DNA of 64,000 nucleotides from Sulfitobacter geojensis (GCF_000622325.1 NZ_JASE01000005.1:1550001-1614000); one strand, 5' to 3'. Shown: positions 18,046-28,391, counted from the stretch's first letter. Translations and numbers: made by a program. Notes: a model not told the origin generated them from the letters alone.

Positions 18046-19431
18046 CTACGGGACCTGTTTTCCCGATCCGATGTCCCAGAACAGGCCCGCCATAATCGCC
18101 ATGGCGCTTGCGCAAACCGATTTCAGAACATGTTCATCCGGCGCATGCTGGCTGCACCCCAGATAGCTGTGCGGCACCCAGACTGTGGGCAAGCCAAGGA
18201 TGTCCGCAAAACATTCGTTGGGCAGGGAGCCTGCAAGGTTGGGCAGGATATGCGGCGTTTCGCCGGTGGTTTCGGTCAATGAATTCTTGACGTAGGTGAC
18301 CCATGGATCACTGGGGTCAAGGCGCGTGGCGGGGAAAAAACCGCGCTCATGTTGTTCGATGCTGACGGCATGAAACCCCAGCGCATCAAGATGGCGGCGC
18401 AAGGCGGGAATGATCCCGTCGGGGTCGGTGCCCACCACATAGCGCAGCTGGCAGGTCGCCCGTGCATGGCCGGAAATCGCGTTGACCGGCGCCTCCGGCA
18501 CGCCGCTTTTCATGGCCAGAACAGCAAAGGAGTTCCACCCGTAGGTGCGTTCCGCCGGTGTCAGGCTTTCCTCGCCCCAGTCTTCGTCGACTTTTGGGGA
18601 ACTGCCTTGCGTGACAGGCAGCGCCGCAAGCGCCTCTTGCACGGATGGGGTCAGGCTGTCCGGGCGCCATTCGGGGATCTGGATTTGACCGCGTGCATCG
18701 GTGATGCTGGCAAGCGCATGTGACAGGATGATCGCCGGATCAGCCAGCAAACCGCCGAAATTGCCGGAATGATGCGCGCCCTCACGCAAATCAACCACCA
18801 AATCAAAGGACATCCCGCCGCGGGCGCCCATGAACATCGTGGCCCTTTCGGGGCGCAGGCGCGGTCCGTCGGACGCAATCAGCACGTCTGCGGCCAGCAT
18901 GTCCTTGTTGATTTCCATAAAGGTTGCCAACCCGGGCGAGCCGATTTCCTCGCTGGTTTCGATCACGATCTTGACGTTGAACCCCAGCGTTCCGCGCGTT
19001 GCCACGACGCTTTCAAGTGCCGCGATATTGATCATATGCTGGACCTTGTTGTCCGCCGTGCCCCGCCCGTAAAGCCGTTCGCCTTCCTCGACCAAAGTGA
19101 AGGGCGCAAGCCCCGCGCGCCATGCATCGGTCTGGGCGCGGATCACATCGCCGTGCCCGTAAGTCAGAACGGTTTTCAATGCGGGGTCTTCGATCCGTGT
19201 ACCAACCAACAGCGGGCCGCCGGTAGGATCGGGGTTGTCGTGAACCTTGCAGTCAAATCCCAGTGCGCTGAGGCGCGGTGCAATTGCGGCGTCCAGATAG
19301 CGGCGCAGCTCCGGCATCTTTTCGGGGTTCTGGCTTTCGGTTTCAAAGGCGACCAGCCGGCCCAGATCGGTCTGCAGCTGGCCAGTTTCGAAATAGGCGG
19401 TCGCGTGTTCGATGGCATCCTGTCGGTTCAT
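18046..19431 (-). CDS. M20-family metallopeptidase (dipeptidase-like)
   Basis: A 461-residue M20/M28-fold zinc peptidase. Metal and catalytic residues are visible: H93 and D95 (YGHGD), D127 (GRGTADNK), E161/E162 (ETSEEIG) and a C-terminal SQHAPDEH block. The family hydrolyses dipeptides and N-acyl amino acids in the cytoplasm. Its ATG overlaps the stop of the gamma-glutamyltransferase-like gene (ATGA), making it the last gene of the peptide-importer operon. I infer that it cleaves the dipeptides that the ABC system imports or that the transferase-like enzyme releases, such as Cys-Gly-type products; this is not shown by sequence alone. Confidence 0.9.
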   Translation of the reverse strand: MNRQDAIEHATAYFETGQLQTDLGRLVAFETESQNPEKMPELRRYLDAAIAPRLSALGFDCKVHDNPDPTGGPLLVGTRIEDPALKTVLTYGHGDVIRAQTDAWRAGLAPFTLVEEGERLYGRGTADNKVQHMINIAALESVVATRGTLGFNVKIVIETSEEIGSPGLATFMEINKDMLAADVLIASDGPRLRPERATMFMGARGGMSFDLVVDLREGAHHSGNFGGLLADPAIILSHALASITDARGQIQIPEWRPDSLTPSVQEALAALPVTQGSSPKVDEDWGEESLTPAERTYGWNSFAVLAMKSGVPEAPVNAISGHARATCQLRYVVGTDPDGIIPALRRHLDALGFHAVSIEQHERGFFPATRLDPSDPWVTYVKNSLTETTGETPHILPNLAGSLPNECFADILGLPTVWVPHSYLGCSQHAPDEHVLKSVCASAMAIMAGLFWDIGSGKQVP

Positions 19432-21008
19432 ATTGTTCCCTTGTCTTCGGCAATGGCATCGCCCCACGGCGACATTATTTCAGTGCAGCCTGAATTCTTG
19501 CCGTTCCTGCGCATTACCCCTGCGGGGCAGGCGAAAGCATAGGGGAAAAGCGTGCGTTTGGTTGTGGTGACGGATCGCGTGGCACGCAAGGCTTCAAGGG
19601 TTGCATCGTCCAGCGCCTCATCTGCGACGATGGTTTCACCGCCCGAAACGTCAATGCGGGGCTGATGGAAGGTCGCGGCCAGATCCATGTCGAAGTCCGC
19701 CACAAAGCTGGAAAGCTGGGTCACTGCCGATACGATCTTGCGCCCGCCCGACGCGCCAAAGGCAAAACGGTTTTCACCTTTCGATCCCAACGCGGGGCAG
19801 ATGTTCATCAGACAGGGTTTGTCAGGGGCCAGTGAATTGGGCCGCTCTTGCACGGGATCAAACCACATAATTCCGTTGTTCAGCAGGAAACCCGTTGACG
19901 GGGACACCACGCGGCTGCCGAAAATCGACAGCAGGGTCTGGGTCTGGCTGACCATATTGCCGTGTTTGTCGACCACCGAGAAATGGGTCGTGCACCCCTC
20001 ATGGCCATGGGTTTCACCATCATGGCCCATGCTGGCAAGACGGGTGGCATAGGATTGGTTCAGCCCGTCGGCATAGGCGCTATAGGCTTTGCTGTCCGGC
20101 GCCGCGCCAAGTTCACGCTCCGCCATCACCTGCATCGCTTCGCGCATCGTTGGGCCCGCTGTCAAACCGGGCAGAACGTCAAACTGTGTGCCGCGATAGT
20201 CAAACGACAAGGGATCGCAGAAAAAGGCGTGATAGTTGTGTAAATCATCTGCCGATAGCGCGCCGCCCTTGGCCTGAACATCGCGGGCCAGCATCTGCGC
20301 AAGGTCACCATCATAAAGCGCGCGCGCGCCCTGATCCGCGATTTCCTGCAGGCTGCGCGCCATGCCGGACATATCCAGACGCTTTTCGGCAAGCGCCGTC
20401 CAGCCCGATACCGTGGGCCATTGGCCGTCTTCAAGGAACAGGGCCGCCGCATCGGGGTCTTTGGCCAAAGACCGTGTCGAGGATGCGATGTTAAGGGCGG
20501 CGAACCAATCGACCAGCAAGCCCTCATTCGCCATCGCGATGGCGGGGGCCAGCAGCTCGGCCCATGGCATTGTGCCGAACCGTTCGTGCATTTTGCCCAT
20601 GCCGTCCACAAGCCCGGGCACCGCCACCGCCGTGGCACCGTGGACATTGCGTTCGCCCTCAACCGTGTCCCACGGGAACAGATCGTCAGATTTACCGCCT
20701 TTGTTCAGCGGGTAATCCGCCGGATCAAGCCCCGCTGGCGAGCGCATTCCGTAGTTCAACGCATAGGCGCGCCCCTCGTCCGCGCGCCACAACATCAAAC
20801 CGCCGCCGCCGGCAGGGCCACTCATCCAAGGCTCTACCACACCGATCGCAAAAGAGGTGGCAATCGCGGCATCCACCGCATCGCCGCCAGCGGCCAAGAC
20901 CGCAGCGCCAGCTTCGGCGGCACCGCGGTGCTGGGCAGCAACGACGCCCTGTTCGGTTTCGATCACCGTCTTGGTGATGTTCATGGAGGACGAGAGATTC
21001 CGGCTCAT
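19428..21008 (-). CDS. Gamma-glutamyltransferase-family Ntn-hydrolase, apparently cytoplasmic
   Basis: A 526-residue protein homologous to gamma-glutamyltranspeptidases. These self-cleave before a threonine and then act on gamma-glutamyl amides such as glutathione. The autoprocessing region [10 protein letters not shown] is intact, with T340 as candidate nucleophile, and the small-subunit glycine-rich segment FGASGGRKI is present. Classical bacterial GGTs are periplasmic, but here the N-terminus ([20 protein letters not shown]) has no signal peptide. Both ends overlap neighbours by ATGA, so the start is firm. The position between a peptide ABC importer and an M20 peptidase suggests intracellular cleavage of an imported gamma-glutamyl compound. 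Confidence 0.88.
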   Translation of the reverse strand: MSRNLSSSMNITKTVIETEQGVVAAQHRGAAEAGAAVLAAGGDAVDAAIATSFAIGVVEPWMSGPAGGGGLMLWRADEGRAYALNYGMRSPAGLDPADYPLNKGGKSDDLFPWDTVEGERNVHGATAVAVPGLVDGMGKMHERFGTMPWAELLAPAIAMANEGLLVDWFAALNIASSTRSLAKDPDAAALFLEDGQWPTVSGWTALAEKRLDMSGMARSLQEIADQGARALYDGDLAQMLARDVQAKGGALSADDLHNYHAFFCDPLSFDYRGTQFDVLPGLTAGPTMREAMQVMAERELGAAPDSKAYSAYADGLNQSYATRLASMGHDGETHGHEGCTTHFSVVDKHGNMVSQTQTLLSIFGSRVVSPSTGFLLNNGIMWFDPVQERPNSLAPDKPCLMNICPALGSKGENRFAFGASGGRKIVSAVTQLSSFVADFDMDLAATFHQPRIDVSGGETIVADEALDDATLEALRATRSVTTTKRTLFPYAFACPAGVMRRNGKNSGCTEIMSPWGDAIAEDKGTI

Positions 21009-22009
21009 GACGAGGCTTCCTGTAGGTTACGCGACATATCGACATCGGGGTCGTGCAAATGGCATTCGACCAGCCCGAGATCGTCCGTGATCGGGCGCGG
21101 CACGATTGCCGAGCATTGCGATGTCGCCATGGGGCACCGCGGGTGGAAATGACAGCCCGACGGCGGCTCGATCGGGTTGGGATAGGCCATGCCCAGTTGC
21201 GTGTCTGGAACTTCCAATTCGGGATCGGGTGTCAGAACAGATTTCAGCAAAGCCTGCGAATAGGGGTGGCGGGCGTGATCGAACAAGGCCGCCGCGCCGG
21301 TTTCTTCGACGATCCGGCCAAGGTACATGACCGCCACCTGTGTCGCCAGATGTTCGACGACCGCGAGATCATGACTGATGAACAGATAGGTCAGGCCGAA
21401 TTCGCTGCGTAAATCCCCCAGCAGGTTCAAGATCTGGCTTTGCACGGATACATCAAGCGCCGAGGTCGGTTCGTCGCAGATCACGATTTGCGGTCGCATC
21501 ACCAAAGCGCGGGCGATGGCAACCCGCTGGCGCTGGCCGCCCGACATCTGGCTGGGGTAGTTGGTTAACACCCGCGATGGCAGGCCGACAACATCCAGAA
21601 TTTCACGCACCGCTTTCGTGCGGCTCGCCTCGTCACCTACATTATGGACCCGCAGGGGCAGGGCGATCAGATCCTGAATGGTCTTGCGTGGGTTGAGCGA
21701 GGAATATGGATCCTGAAAGATCGGCTGGATGCGCCGCGCCAGTGCCAAACGGTCGTGCCCGCCAATCGGCGTGCCGTCCACAAGTACCTGACCGGAGGTC
21801 GGGGCTTCCAACCCCAGCAGGATCTTGGCCAAGGTGGATTTGCCGCAACCGCTTTCGCCGACAAGGCCCAGCACGTCCCCCTTATTGAGCTTCAAAGACA
21901 GATCCTTGAGCGCGGTCAGGGATTTGGTTTCACCAAAAAGCCCCTGCTTGATCTTGTAGGTCTTGGTGACATTGCGCAGTTCAAGGAACGGGGTATCGGT
22001 ATCGCTCAT
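21005..22009 (-). CDS. Dipeptide/oligopeptide ABC transporter ATPase (DppF/OppF type)
   Basis: A 334-residue ABC ATPase. It has Walker A GESGCGKST (51-59), signature MSGGQRQRVAIARAL, Walker B IVICDEPTSALD and the C-terminal oligopeptide-transporter domain with the cysteine-containing HPRCPMATSQC segment typical of OppD/OppF proteins. It pairs with the ATPase encoded immediately upstream to drive the importer. It overlaps that gene and the following transferase gene by ATGA at both ends, so the operon is tightly coupled. Confidence 0.93.
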   Translation of the reverse strand: MSDTDTPFLELRNVTKTYKIKQGLFGETKSLTALKDLSLKLNKGDVLGLVGESGCGKSTLAKILLGLEAPTSGQVLVDGTPIGGHDRLALARRIQPIFQDPYSSLNPRKTIQDLIALPLRVHNVGDEASRTKAVREILDVVGLPSRVLTNYPSQMSGGQRQRVAIARALVMRPQIVICDEPTSALDVSVQSQILNLLGDLRSEFGLTYLFISHDLAVVEHLATQVAVMYLGRIVEETGAAALFDHARHPYSQALLKSVLTPDPELEVPDTQLGMAYPNPIEPPSGCHFHPRCPMATSQCSAIVPRPITDDLGLVECHLHDPDVDMSRNLQEASS

Positions 22010-23022
22010 GTGTTTGCCCCCTCGGTTTCGTCCACACCGGCAAAGCCGTTCGCATCAATGCAGCGGAAAGAATGGTTGTGCCCCGTTGCCGTCTGTTCGG
22101 GGATGTCGCTGCGACAGGTGTCGCGGGCATGAGGGCAGCGGGTGCGAAAGGCGCAGCCGCTAACCTCTCCGACCAATGAGGGCACGATGCCTGGAATGGT
22201 GCCCAACCGCGCGTCGCGATCGGACTTGCCGGGCAGGGGGATGCACCGCAGCAAACCACGGGTGTAAGGGTGCGACGGGGCCGCGAAAATCTCGGATGTG
22301 GGGCCGGTTTCGACAAGTTCACCGGCGTACATCACCGCGACCTGATCTGCGACCCGCGCCACCACCCCAAGGTCATGGGTGATCAGGATCATCGCCATGC
22401 CGAATTCCTTTTGCAGGTCTTTCAGCAAACGCAGGATCTGCGCCTGAATGGTCACGTCCAGCGCCGTTGTCGGCTCATCCGCGATGATCAGGTCAGGGCC
22501 GCACATCAGGGCCATGGCGATCATCACCCGTTGGCGCAAACCACCCGAAAGCTGATGAGGATACTGTGACATCCGGCTTTCTGCCGAGGTAATGCCGACC
22601 TTTTGCAACAGATCAATCGCACGGTTGCGCGCCTCCGCTTTGGGGCCGTTTACATGCAGGGTCATCGCCTCGATCAATTGGTCGCCAATGGTGAAGGCGG
22701 GGTTGAGCGAGGTCATGGGTTCCTGAAAAATCATCGACATGCGCGCGCCGCGCAGGCTGCGCATCTGGCGTTTTCCGGCGCGGGTCAGGTCGACGCCGTC
22801 GAATTCCATTTTGTCGGCAGTTGTTTTGATCGATCCGCCCAGCAACCCCATCAACGCCAGCGACGTCAATGATTTGCCCGATCCGCTTTCCCCTACAATG
22901 CACAGGGTTTCGCCCGGTTTCAGATCAAACCCGATGCCGCGCACGGCATGCAGCGTTCCGGTTTCGGTCGGAATGTCGATGCTTAGGTTTTCCACCGTCA
23001 GAATTGCAGGGGCTTGTGTCAT
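22006..23022 (-). CDS. Dipeptide/oligopeptide ABC transporter ATPase (DppD/OppD type)
   Basis: A 338-residue ABC ATPase with Walker A GESGSGKS, signature LSGGLRQRV, Walker [13 protein letters not shown] and the OppD C-terminal domain ([14 protein letters not shown]). The start at 23022 is fixed by a TGATG overlap with the permease stop. An upstream in-frame extension of 35 codons lies entirely inside the permease gene and is rejected. It acts at the cytoplasmic face of the inner membrane with the OppF-type partner. Confidence 0.93.
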   Translation of the reverse strand: MTQAPAILTVENLSIDIPTETGTLHAVRGIGFDLKPGETLCIVGESGSGKSLTSLALMGLLGGSIKTTADKMEFDGVDLTRAGKRQMRSLRGARMSMIFQEPMTSLNPAFTIGDQLIEAMTLHVNGPKAEARNRAIDLLQKVGITSAESRMSQYPHQLSGGLRQRVMIAMALMCGPDLIIADEPTTALDVTIQAQILRLLKDLQKEFGMAMILITHDLGVVARVADQVAVMYAGELVETGPTSEIFAAPSHPYTRGLLRCIPLPGKSDRDARLGTIPGIVPSLVGEVSGCAFRTRCPHARDTCRSDIPEQTATGHNHSFRCIDANGFAGVDETEGANT

Positions 23023-23927
23023 CAATTGCGTCCTTCCGGTGCTGTCACATCGCGCAATCCGTCGCCCATCAGGTTGATCGCCAGCACCAGTACAAACAAT
23101 ACGGCACCGGGGATCATCACCAACCAAGGTTCAAACAGCATCATATTCTTTCCCTCGGAAACCATCAGCCCCCAAGAGGGGGTCGGTGGTTGCACCCCAA
23201 GCCCAAGGAAAGACAACACCGCCTCAAGCAGGATGGCATGGGCCATCTCAAGGGTGACCACAACGATCAGGTTGTTGGCGATATTAGGCATGATTTCCGA
23301 CATCAGGATGCGCGGCGTCGACGCCCCGATGGCGCGCGCCGCCGTCACATAATCACGCCCCCGCACCTGTAACGTCGAGGCGCGCATCACAACCGCAAAC
23401 CTGTCCCACAGCAACAGACCCAGCACGACAATCACCACCTGAAGTGAGCCGCCCATGATGGCAACCACCGCCAATGCGACCAGTACCACAGGCATGGCCA
23501 AGCGTACGTTGATCAAAAAGGTCACGACGGCATCAACACGCCCGCCAAAGTATCCGGCAGCCACGCCCATCGCCGTGCCGATGACACCGGAAATCAGCGC
23601 TGCGATCCCGCCGATCAGCAGGGAAACCCGCGCGCCGTAGATCAGCCGCGACAGATAATCCCGCCCTAAATGGTCGGTGCCCAAGGGGTGTTCCCACGTG
23701 CCGCCCAGAAAGACCGGGGGTTTCATACGGGCCATCAACTGTTGGGCGTAAGGATCATGCGGTGCCAGAATCGGCGCAAGGATCGCAATGATCAGCAGTA
23801 GTCCCAGAACGGCGGCGCCAAACAACAGGCCTTTGTGCCCGAACACACGGGCGCGCAGCCGCTGGCCCGGTGTCGGGCCGATGATTTCTTGCAGCAGGGC
23901 GTCGGGGGAGTTGGTCAAGTTATTCAT
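23022..23927 (-). CDS. ABC transporter permease (DppC type)
   Basis: A 301-residue inner-membrane permease. After a cytoplasmic N-terminus it has a first membrane segment near 35-55, the HPLGTDHLGRDYLSRLIYGARVSL block typical of OppC/DppC proteins (given here as a family signature), and an EAA-like loop around AARAIGAS (residues about 190-200) that contacts the ATPases. It ends TGATG-coupled to the OppD-type gene and starts 7 bp after the DppB-type gene. It forms the translocation pore with that partner. Confidence 0.92.
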   Translation of the reverse strand: MNNLTNSPDALLQEIIGPTPGQRLRARVFGHKGLLFGAAVLGLLLIIAILAPILAPHDPYAQQLMARMKPPVFLGGTWEHPLGTDHLGRDYLSRLIYGARVSLLIGGIAALISGVIGTAMGVAAGYFGGRVDAVVTFLINVRLAMPVVLVALAVVAIMGGSLQVVIVVLGLLLWDRFAVVMRASTLQVRGRDYVTAARAIGASTPRILMSEIMPNIANNLIVVVTLEMAHAILLEAVLSFLGLGVQPPTPSWGLMVSEGKNMMLFEPWLVMIPGAVLFVLVLAINLMGDGLRDVTAPEGRN

Positions 23928-23934
23928 GGCGGCC

Positions 23935-24852
23935 TCAACTGCTTCTCATACGCGGATCAAGCCATGCGTTCAGCACATCCGCCAGAAAGGTGAACACGAT
24001 GTAAAACATCGAAAACACAAGGATCAGCGCCTGCACCGTCGGCAAATCGTTGCGTGATATGCTTTCCCAGGCAAGGTATCCGGCCCCGTGCAGCGCAAAG
24101 ATGGATTCAACCACAATCGACCCGCCCAGCATGAACCCCATCTGAACGGCGGCAAGGCTGACCACCGGAATAATCGCATTGCGCAGGGCATGTTTGAACA
24201 TCACCACCCCTTCGGGTGCGCCTTTCGCACGGGCGGTGCGAATATAATCCGACGAGAGCACCTCCAGCATGCCGGCGCGGGTCAACCGCATGATTGCCGG
24301 CATCGCATAATAGCCCAGCACAATGGTGGGCATGATGAAATGTTGCCAGCTTCCTGAACCCGAAACCGGCAGCCATTGCAGCTTGATCGCAAAGACGACG
24401 ATCAGGATCAGCCCGAACCAGAAAGACGGCAGCGCCTGACCGGCGACGGACAGGAACAGGGCAATCCGGTCAATCAGGGAATTAGGCCGGATTGCCGCCA
24501 TCACGCCCAACGGCACAGCCGTCAGCAAGGCAAAGCTGATCCCGCAGAGGCCCAGCAACATGGTGACGGAAAGGCGTTCCGCCAGCAGGCTGGCGACAGG
24601 GAGTTTGAAATAATAGCTTTCGCCGAAATCGCCGGACAAGGCGTTCAGCAGCCAGCTTACGTATTGGACCAGAACAGGCCGGTCAAAACCGTAAAGTTCG
24701 CGGATCGCATGCACGTCCTCGTCTGTGGCCCCTTCCCCTGCCAAAGCTGCCGCAGGATCGCCCGATAAATACAGCAGGATAAAGCTGATGAAGGACACAG
24801 TGAGCGCCACGAGGATCGCGAGGCCCAGCCGTTTTACGATAAATTTGAGCAA
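23935..24852 (-). CDS. ABC transporter permease (DppB type), TTG start
   Basis: A 305-residue inner-membrane permease with about six hydrophobic segments, the DppB-type N-terminus (LKFIVKRLGLAILVAL) and the conserved EAA loop RTARAKGAPE. The start is a TTG at 24850-24852: the frame upstream reaches a TAA within six codons and offers no ATG or GTG. Translation initiation is therefore probably weak compared with the substrate-binding protein gene upstream, in line with the hairpin found between the two. Confidence 0.9.
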   Translation of the reverse strand: MLKFIVKRLGLAILVALTVSFISFILLYLSGDPAAALAGEGATDEDVHAIRELYGFDRPVLVQYVSWLLNALSGDFGESYYFKLPVASLLAERLSVTMLLGLCGISFALLTAVPLGVMAAIRPNSLIDRIALFLSVAGQALPSFWFGLILIVVFAIKLQWLPVSGSGSWQHFIMPTIVLGYYAMPAIMRLTRAGMLEVLSSDYIRTARAKGAPEGVVMFKHALRNAIIPVVSLAAVQMGFMLGGSIVVESIFALHGAGYLAWESISRNDLPTVQALILVFSMFYIVFTFLADVLNAWLDPRMRSS

Positions 24853-24903
24853 GTTGCGTTTCTCTTTTTATTCAGGGCGCGGGGGACGGATCAGGCAAAG
24901 AGA

Positions 24904-24925
24904 TCGGGCACAGCGCGGTGCCCGA
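24904..24925 (-). promoter_or_regulatory. Intercistronic hairpin after the substrate-binding protein gene
   Basis: TCGGGCAC (24904-24911) and GTGCCCGA (24918-24925) form a perfect 8-bp stem with a 6-nt loop, 15 bp after the stop. It is followed on the minus strand by a short T-rich stretch. Such structures commonly raise the binding-protein to permease ratio by partial termination or 3'-end protection. Confidence 0.6.
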
Positions 24926-24939
24926 CCCAATCGTTTTGT

Positions 24940-26454
24940 TTAGTTCCACGTCATCGTGGTAAAGCGCAGAACCTCGTCCGGTGTCGGGGTATAGGCCACT
25001 TCGTTCCCGAACACATAGTTGGTGTTGTACGAGAACATCGGCACCCAGAACGCTTCATCCGCGATCCGCTTGAGCGCTTTTGAATAGTTTTCCTTGCGGG
25101 TGTCGCTGTCGGTCGAACTGTCCGCGATATCCAACCAGTCGCGCACCTGTTCATCCCGCGCGTCGTCCAGATCGCCGAATTTGAAGAACTGGCTGGTGAT
25201 CGCAGATGTGTCGTTGATCGAATAGGATCCCCAAGTCTGGAACGACACCGGCACGCCCTTGGTCGCGCGCAATTCACGCAATGCGGAGTATTTGAGCATG
25301 TTGAATTCGGTCTTGATGCCGACCGCGTTCATGTAGCTCGAAATCGCTTCGGCATAATCACGGTCGCGGTAAGCGTAGAATTCTGTTGTGAAACCATCAG
25401 GATAGCCCGCTTCGGCCAAAAGCGCCTTGGCCTTTTCGGGATCGTACTCATAGGCTTTGATATCCTGTTCACACCCGAACTGGCTGGGGAAACAGGCCGA
25501 ACGCACAACCTTGCTTTTGCCTTTCAGCAGCGCATCAACCAAAGTCTGGCTGTCAATCGCATGCGCGACCGCCTGACGGACCTTAAGCTTTGTGAACGGA
25601 TTATCCGCGCCAGTGCGGCCCGCCGCATCCAGCGTCATATACCCGATCCGCATGGTGCTTTCGTTTACCACATTGAACTGCTCCATCTGGCCCAGCTTTT
25701 CAGCCTGATCCGTGGGAACCTGCCAGATCAGATCCAGCGTGCCGGTAAACATTTCGGCCAATTGCGTGTTCACATCGGGGATTGTGCGGATATCAATCTT
25801 GCCAATTGTCGGCTGGCCTTTCGGGCTGTCATGATAGTTTTCGTTCTTTTCCAATACAAAATGCTGGCCCGGCGTCACCGATGTGGCCTTATACGGACCG
25901 GTCCCCACAGGGTTCAGCCCCATGCCAGAGGGGCCCACTTCGGCGTAATATTCGTTGGGATACATCGACACCGGACCGGACAGAAATTCGATCGCGGCTG
26001 GAAACGGGTCCTTAAGGTTGATGCGCACGGTGTAGTCGTCGATCTTGTCGGCCGATTTCATCCAGTTGACGTTGCGCTGTGTTTTGACACCATTTTCCTT
26101 CACGGACACGAAATTGACCGTGTAAACCACATCGTCCGCCGTAAAGGCCTCCCCGTTGTGAAAGGTCACCCCTTCGCGCAGTTTGAATTCAAGCGTGACA
26201 TCGTCAATCCATTCCCAGGAGGTCGCAAGATTGCCTATGTATTCATTGGTCGCGGGGTCGCGGTAAATCAAACCGTCCCAGATTGCCCGCTGCAACACCA
26301 CACCTTCGCGTGACGAGTTAAAGTAGCTGTCGACGTTTTCCAGCTCCTTGGTGAACCCGACCGCCAGCGTATCGTTCGCCTTGTCGGCATAGGCCGCGCC
26401 GCCAATTGTAAGTGCCAGCGCTGCGACCGAAGATTTTATCAGTGCAAGTTTCAT
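24940..26454 (-). CDS. ABC transporter periplasmic substrate-binding protein (family 5)
   Basis: A 504-residue solute-binding protein of the peptide/nickel (SBP_bac_5, cluster C) family. A signal peptide spans about 1-23 (cleavage after AAYA). The family block around LREGVTFHNGEAFTADDVVYT is visible. These proteins deliver di- and oligopeptides, glutathione or other ligands to the DppBC-type permeases. A GGGAG Shine-Dalgarno precedes the start at 26454. It is the first gene of the seven-gene operon and faces the IclR regulator across a palindrome-rich 145-bp gap. The associated GGT-like enzyme hints at a gamma-glutamyl ligand, but the binding pocket cannot be read from sequence. Confidence 0.92.
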   Translation of the reverse strand: MKLALIKSSVAALALTIGGAAYADKANDTLAVGFTKELENVDSYFNSSREGVVLQRAIWDGLIYRDPATNEYIGNLATSWEWIDDVTLEFKLREGVTFHNGEAFTADDVVYTVNFVSVKENGVKTQRNVNWMKSADKIDDYTVRINLKDPFPAAIEFLSGPVSMYPNEYYAEVGPSGMGLNPVGTGPYKATSVTPGQHFVLEKNENYHDSPKGQPTIGKIDIRTIPDVNTQLAEMFTGTLDLIWQVPTDQAEKLGQMEQFNVVNESTMRIGYMTLDAAGRTGADNPFTKLKVRQAVAHAIDSQTLVDALLKGKSKVVRSACFPSQFGCEQDIKAYEYDPEKAKALLAEAGYPDGFTTEFYAYRDRDYAEAISSYMNAVGIKTEFNMLKYSALRELRATKGVPVSFQTWGSYSINDTSAITSQFFKFGDLDDARDEQVRDWLDIADSSTDSDTRKENYSKALKRIADEAFWVPMFSYNTNYVFGNEVAYTPTPDEVLRFTTMTWN

Positions 26455-26501
26455 GCGTTCTCCCGTTCTGTCCCTGTTGGACGTTTAATCACTTTTTTGT
26501 T

Positions 26502-26540
26502 GTATTATTATATAATACTTGAGACTGCTTTATAATAAAG
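26502..26540. promoter_or_regulatory. Paired AT-rich palindromes between the ABC operon and the IclR gene
   Basis: GTATTAT-N3-ATAATAC (26502-26518) and CTTTAT-A-ATAAAG (26528-26540) are two perfect inverted repeats in an unusually AT-rich stretch of the divergent gap. They are good candidates for IclR operators and also include TATAAT-like hexamers. No convincing -35/-10 pair with standard spacing was found. Confidence 0.5.
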
Positions 26541-26599
26541 TTAGCTGAATTCGGGCCGTAAGAGTCAAGCCAAATTTTAAGAAACAGGGAAGGGGGCAG

Positions 26600-27418
26600 G
26601 TGTTGAGCGAGAAACAAAATACCCTTTACGTCGGATCGCTCGCGAAGGGCCTAAAAATTTTGCGGGCTTTTGATGAGACAGCGACCGAAATGTCGCTAAG
26701 CGAAATCGCCGCGCGCACCGGTTTGGATAAAAGCGCGACACAGCGTTTGACGAACACGCTGCACGTTGAAGGGATGCTGGACAAGGATATGAAAACAAAA
26801 CGTTTTCGGCCTTCCCATGCCTGGCTGCGCATGGCCTATGCCTACTTCTGGTCGGACCCTTTGGTGCAGCTGGCGATGCCGCGATTGATCGAGCTTTCGC
26901 AACACCTTGGGGCGACGGCCAATCTGGCAGAGATATCGGGTGACCATATTTTATACGTTAGCCGGATTCCGGGCAAAAGCAGCCATTTTTCCAGCACGAT
27001 CATCGGGCGCCGTTTGCCCGCACTTTGTACCGCGGCGGGACGGGCGATTCTGTCGACGTGGTCAGCATCGGAATGCGCGGAGGCTATCGCCACATGGAGT
27101 GTGAACCAGATGACCGCGAAAACAACTCTGGACCGCACAGAGATCGGCCGTGCCATCGAAACCGCATCTCGGCAGGGATATGCCGAGACGCAGAATCAGG
27201 CGATCCTCGGGCAAACCGGCATCTCCGCACCGATCACAGGTCCTGACGGGGTGGCGTTTGCAGCGGTGCAATGCTCTTTCCCCTCCCGACTTTGGCCTGC
27301 CACGCGCATTCAGGAAGAGGCGTTGCCGTTTATTCTGGATGCCGCACATGCCATCGCGCCCCAATTGCAACGGGGGTATCACGCCCAAGGGCTTGCCCGA
27401 CCGATGGGCGAAACTTGA
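26600..27418 (+). CDS. IclR-family transcriptional regulator
   Basis: A 272-residue protein with an N-terminal winged helix-turn-helix (about 12-65, SLSEIAARTGLDKSATQRL) and a C-terminal GAF-like effector domain (about 85-255) typical of IclR proteins. It starts at GTG 26600 behind AAGGGGG; a TTG immediately after it is an alternative. It is divergent from the peptide-importer operon and sits 58 bp upstream of a DMT permease gene on the same strand, so it probably controls one or both. The effector is unknown. Confidence 0.88.
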   Translation: MLSEKQNTLYVGSLAKGLKILRAFDETATEMSLSEIAARTGLDKSATQRLTNTLHVEGMLDKDMKTKRFRPSHAWLRMAYAYFWSDPLVQLAMPRLIELSQHLGATANLAEISGDHILYVSRIPGKSSHFSSTIIGRRLPALCTAAGRAILSTWSASECAEAIATWSVNQMTAKTTLDRTEIGRAIETASRQGYAETQNQAILGQTGISAPITGPDGVAFAAVQCSFPSRLWPATRIQEEALPFILDAAHAIAPQLQRGYHAQGLARPMGET

Positions 27419-27476
27419 TGGGCTCTGACACTGGGCATGACAGTTTTCCAAACGCACCGGATTGGAGTGAAGGACG

Positions 27477-28391
27477 ATGAATACGCTGCACGCACGGCTT
27501 CGCGTCTACGGCACATTTTGGCAGACAATGACGCCAGCAGTGCGCGGGATCATACTTATGTGTGCGTCCACCGTCGCGTTTTCGATCATGCACGGGCTTG
27601 TGCGCTTTGTCTCCGAAGTGCTGCCGCCTTTTCAAATCGCATTTTTCCGCAATCTGTTCGGCATCGCATTTCTCCTGCCATTGCTGATCCGGTCGCGCTT
27701 TTCGATGCTGCGCACCAACCGGCTTGGCCTGCATGCGCTACGCGGCGTCGTCAATATTGCGGCCATGCTGATGTTTTTCACGGCCTTATCGATATCACCA
27801 ATTGCCAAGGTCACCGCCCTCAGCTTTGCCGCTCCCATCTTTATGGCGGTTCTTGCTGTTCTCGTTCTGGGCGAAAGATTTCGCATTTACCGCTGGCTTG
27901 CGATCCTGTCCGGCTTTGTCGGCATGCTGATCATCCTGCGCCCTGGCATCATCGCCATCGACTTGGGCGCAGTGTTGGTGACGGGATCGGCGGTGTTCTG
28001 GGCCGTTGCGATGATCCTGATCAAAATCCTGTCGCGCACTGAATCCAGCCTGACGATTGTCGCCTATATGGGCATTTTTCTGGGCGGCTTTTCGATCCTT
28101 CCCGCCCTTTGGGTCTGGCAGCCATTCGGGCTGCAGACCTTGGGCTGGCTTGTGATGATCGGCCTGTTCGGCACGCTCGCCCAAATGGCGCTGAGCCAGT
28201 CGCTTAAGGAAACCGACCCGACGGCCCTGATGCCTTTCGACTTTCTCAAGCTGATCTGGACCGCGTTGATCGGTGCATGGTTCTTTGCCGAAATTCCAGA
28301 CATCTACACTTTGATCGGGGCCGGATTAATCTTTGCCTCAGGCTTTTTCATCGCTCTTAGAGAGCGCCAGTCAAAGGCTACCGTAGATTAG
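27477..28391 (+). CDS. DMT-superfamily EamA permease
   Basis: A 304-residue membrane protein with two EamA repeats and about ten hydrophobic segments. A GAAGGA Shine-Dalgarno precedes the ATG. It follows the IclR gene by 58 bp and is probably in its transcription unit. Its last 4 bp overlap the end of the convergent acyl-CoA ligase gene. Export of an excess metabolite from the peptide pathway is possible but unproven. Confidence 0.87.
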   Translation: MNTLHARLRVYGTFWQTMTPAVRGIILMCASTVAFSIMHGLVRFVSEVLPPFQIAFFRNLFGIAFLLPLLIRSRFSMLRTNRLGLHALRGVVNIAAMLMFFTALSISPIAKVTALSFAAPIFMAVLAVLVLGERFRIYRWLAILSGFVGMLIILRPGIIAIDLGAVLVTGSAVFWAVAMILIKILSRTESSLTIVAYMGIFLGGFSILPALWVWQPFGLQTLGWLVMIGLFGTLAQMALSQSLKETDPTALMPFDFLKLIWTALIGAWFFAEIPDIYTLIGAGLIFASGFFIALRERQSKATVD

